Source: Vitis vinifera
Taxonomy: Eukaryota > Streptophyta > Magnoliopsida > Vitales > Vitaceae
DNA length: 64,000 nt
Direction of reading: 5' to 3'
Assembly (NCBI RefSeq): GCF_030704535.1
Contig: NC_081817.1
Span: 1,193,001-1,257,000, forward strand
A program made the position numbers and the translations under genes. Every line of letters starts with the position of its first letter. The first letter of the stretch is position 1. A model generated the notes under the pieces. It was not told the origin of the DNA. It saw only the letters and a list, made by a program, of their open reading frames with translations, and searched no databases. Of this stretch, positions 62,007 through 64,000 are shown piece by piece.

Positions 62007-62848
62007 CTCACTTCTTTGGCCGCCAAAGCTATGGAGTTTGCTCCTTGATACCGTACGCACTGGGTGTAATAACCCTAGGCCGGCCTTCTCTAGGGTCGAT
62101 CTCATAAAAAGCTCGTGTGGTTCCAATGGGGCCGGTTTGGTTCGAGAAAGTTGGGCTGGGCTTGTCATTATCATAGGCCAGAGGCCCATAAAACTGGAAA
62201 ATACATTTACAAAATTCTTCATATTTTTTTCATTTGAATAGGTAAATTACAAAATTAACCTTCCCCTTTTTGGTCAACCCGGAACCCTAAACTATACCCA
62301 AATTTTTTATGATCCCATTTAATAATATTTTTCATGAGAAATTAAAGAAAAAAAATACAAAAAATTAGTTTTAATATTTTTCTAATTTTAAGAGCCTCAA
62401 TTTTACATTGATAAATATACGGATAGAATTGCTATCCTTGACCTTTGCTTGGGAGTGGGTTACTAGCTATGCAGATTTTTGTTGGTGAGCTCCATACTTT
62501 TTCTGGATAAGGAATTTGGGTTTCTACTTCTCATCTCCTCTGATAATTTTCACTTTCAAACTGTAATCCTAACCAATACCTGGTTTTTGCAGTTTCTTCC
62601 TCTGGTTTGGTTCAAAAAGAATTCTGGGTTTGGTTCAGAAACTGAAGGTTGGTTGAATTTGAATCCATTTCTTCGTTATTCTTTGATAATTAGATGCAAT
62701 TATGACATAATATCTTGTTTATTGCTTTCATTCACTGGTTCTTGAGCAATTTTTGAACTGCTTGATGTTGAACTGCAGTTCACTGTGTATAATTTGTTTT
62801 CCTTCTTCGCGTCTTTAGCTGTAGTTGCATTGAGAATTGGACACAAAA
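62007..62848. promoter_or_regulatory. Divergent promoter region of NOP53 and the PPR gene
   Basis: AACCCTAG at 62071-62078 and AACCCTAA at 62283-62290 are telo-box-like. TGGGCT (about 62152-62163) and GGCCCA (about 62182-62187) are site II-type. This pairing is typical of plant ribosomal protein and ribosome biogenesis genes. The right half is probably the PPR leader. No reading frame of note is present. Confidence 0.6.
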
Positions 62849-64000
62849 ATGAGTTTCTTCATGAAACTCAGTGCTTCTCAACTGCCCCTGTTTGAATTGC
62901 CAACTGCTGTTTCCAACAATAGAGTAAGATAATCTCTCTCAAATGGTTTGCTTCTTTTATAGCGAACTGTTCAGAAAATTGACTGGGTTGTTCTGGTTAG
63001 GTTAGGGGATCTTGTTTATTTGTAGGTCTAATTCATATTCTAGTTATGATGTTGAAACCGAAAATTTTTTGCAGACTGGAAGTTTGGCTGTAAGTGTACC
63101 ATCTCAAACAGCCAAAAAATCTAAGATTGTTGTTGGAAGAAACCGTCCAGAGTCAATTGGCATTAGTGAAACTTACCAGCAAACTCAAGTCCAAGATTTG
63201 ATTGATGTTTTACGCGATTGTGCAGAGAAAGGATCTATAAGAGAAGCAAAAGCGGTTCATGGGCTTGTGTTAAAATCCAATTTTGAAGATAAGGATTTAA
63301 TGGTGTTGTTTAACCATGCAGCTCATGTGTATTCAAAATGTTCAGAATTTAGGGCAGCTTGTGGTGTGTTTGATGAAATGCCACAGAGAAATGTATTCTC
63401 TTGGACCGTCATGATTGTAGGATCAACGGAGCATGGGTTGTTTTTTGATGGGTTCAAGTTTTTCTGCGAGATGTTGAATAGTGGGATCTTGCCAGATAAA
63501 TTTGCATATTCTGCAATCATCCAGTCATGTATTGGTCTAGACTCTCTTGAATTGGGTAAAATGGTACATGCCCAGATAGTTATGAGAGGCTTTGCAACTC
63601 ATATTTTTGTTAGTACATCTCTTCTTAACATGTATGCAAAGTTAGGGAGTATAGAGGATTCATATTGGGTGTTCAACATGATGACAGAACATAATCAAGT
63701 CTCTTGGAATGCCATGATATCAGGATGTACGTCAAATGGTCTTCACTTAGAAGCATTTGATCTTTTTGTTAGAATGAAGAATGGAGCATGTACACCAAAT
63801 ATGTACACACTTGTTAGTGTTTCGAAGGCAGTTGGGAAGTTAGTTGATGTTAATATGGGAAAAGAAGTTCAAAATTGTGCCTCTGAATTAGGTATAGAGG
63901 GTAATGTTCTAGTGGGAACTGCACTGATTGATATGTACTCAAAATGTGGGTCCTTACATGATGCAAGAAGTGTTTTTGACACAAATTTCATTAATTGTGG
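62849..64000 (+). CDS. PLS-class pentatricopeptide repeat protein (5' part)
   Basis: Partial at the right edge. Exon 1 is 62849-62923 (25 codons) and exon 2 starts at 63075 after TTTTTTGCAG and runs open to the window end, giving at least 333 residues. The start MSFFMKLSASQLPLFELP is weakly basic and hydroxyl-rich, like an organelle transit peptide. Repeats follow from about residue 60: LIDVLRDCAEKGSIREAKAV, VYSKCSEFRAACGVFDEMP, NVFSWTVMIVGSTEHGLFFD, GKMVHAQIVMRGFATHIFVS, NMYAKLGSIEDSYWVF and VSWNAMISGCTSNGLHLEAF. The P, L and S repeat alternation marks a PLS-class protein; any E or DYW domain lies beyond the window. Such proteins bind organelle RNA and often direct C-to-U editing. The target is unknown. 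The small first exon is unusual, since most PPR genes lack introns. Confidence 0.9.

Noticed and set aside
61771-62241. 156-residue plus-strand reading frame
   Set aside because: Antisense shadow of NOP53 exon 1 and its promoter.

Overview
The window is plant nuclear DNA. It has short GT-AG introns, AT-rich gene spacers full of small inverted-repeat elements, and typical eudicot housekeeping proteins. The gene content and repeat style fit a woody eudicot, most likely grapevine (Vitis) or a close relative. That species call is an inference from style, not a database match.

Layout. 1-3.2 kb is an AT-rich spacer with a G-box cluster. 3.2-5.0 kb holds a small PAM2-motif (ERD15/CID-like) gene with a duplicated promoter, convergent with a 70-residue heavy-metal-associated protein gene. 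6.4-8.2 kb is a broken cytosolic sulfotransferase split by a solo LTR. 10.7-12.8 kb is a Ca2+-dependent staphylococcal-type nuclease (CAN family) in nine exons. 13.5-18.5 kb holds a possible tiny two-exon gene, a truncated LINE and a small Sel1-repeat protein. 19.45-25.85 kb is a large non-coding tandem array of three ~2.1 kb units. 28.4-29.1 kb is a wound-induced WUN1/WI12-type gene whose conserved reading frame has no usable AUG. 30.4-31.1 kb is a second solo LTR of the same family as the first. 34.7-39.0 kb is a ~1.85 kb tandem duplication, one copy of which carries four 125-bp units. 39.6-41.3 kb is a PLAC8/DUF2985 membrane protein. 42.7-48.0 kb is alpha-SNAP in nine exons. 49.3-52.3 kb is an AVT6-type amino acid transporter. 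52.8-55.9 kb is a small organelle-type armadillo-repeat protein. 57.5-62.0 kb is the ribosome biogenesis factor NOP53 in twelve coding exons, divergent from a PLS-class PPR gene that runs off the right edge.

The genes are an ordinary dispersed set: membrane traffic, ribosome assembly, organelle RNA processing, amino acid transport, stress response and metal handling. There is no operon-like or cluster logic. I found no clearly new multi-gene system. The best leads are the non-AUG start of the WUN1-type gene, the 3 x 2.1 kb array, the 125-bp array inside a larger duplication, the duplicated core promoter at 3.2-3.6 kb, and the possible 41-residue two-exon gene. Exon borders were placed by eye from splice consensus and reading-frame continuity, and have not been tested against transcripts.
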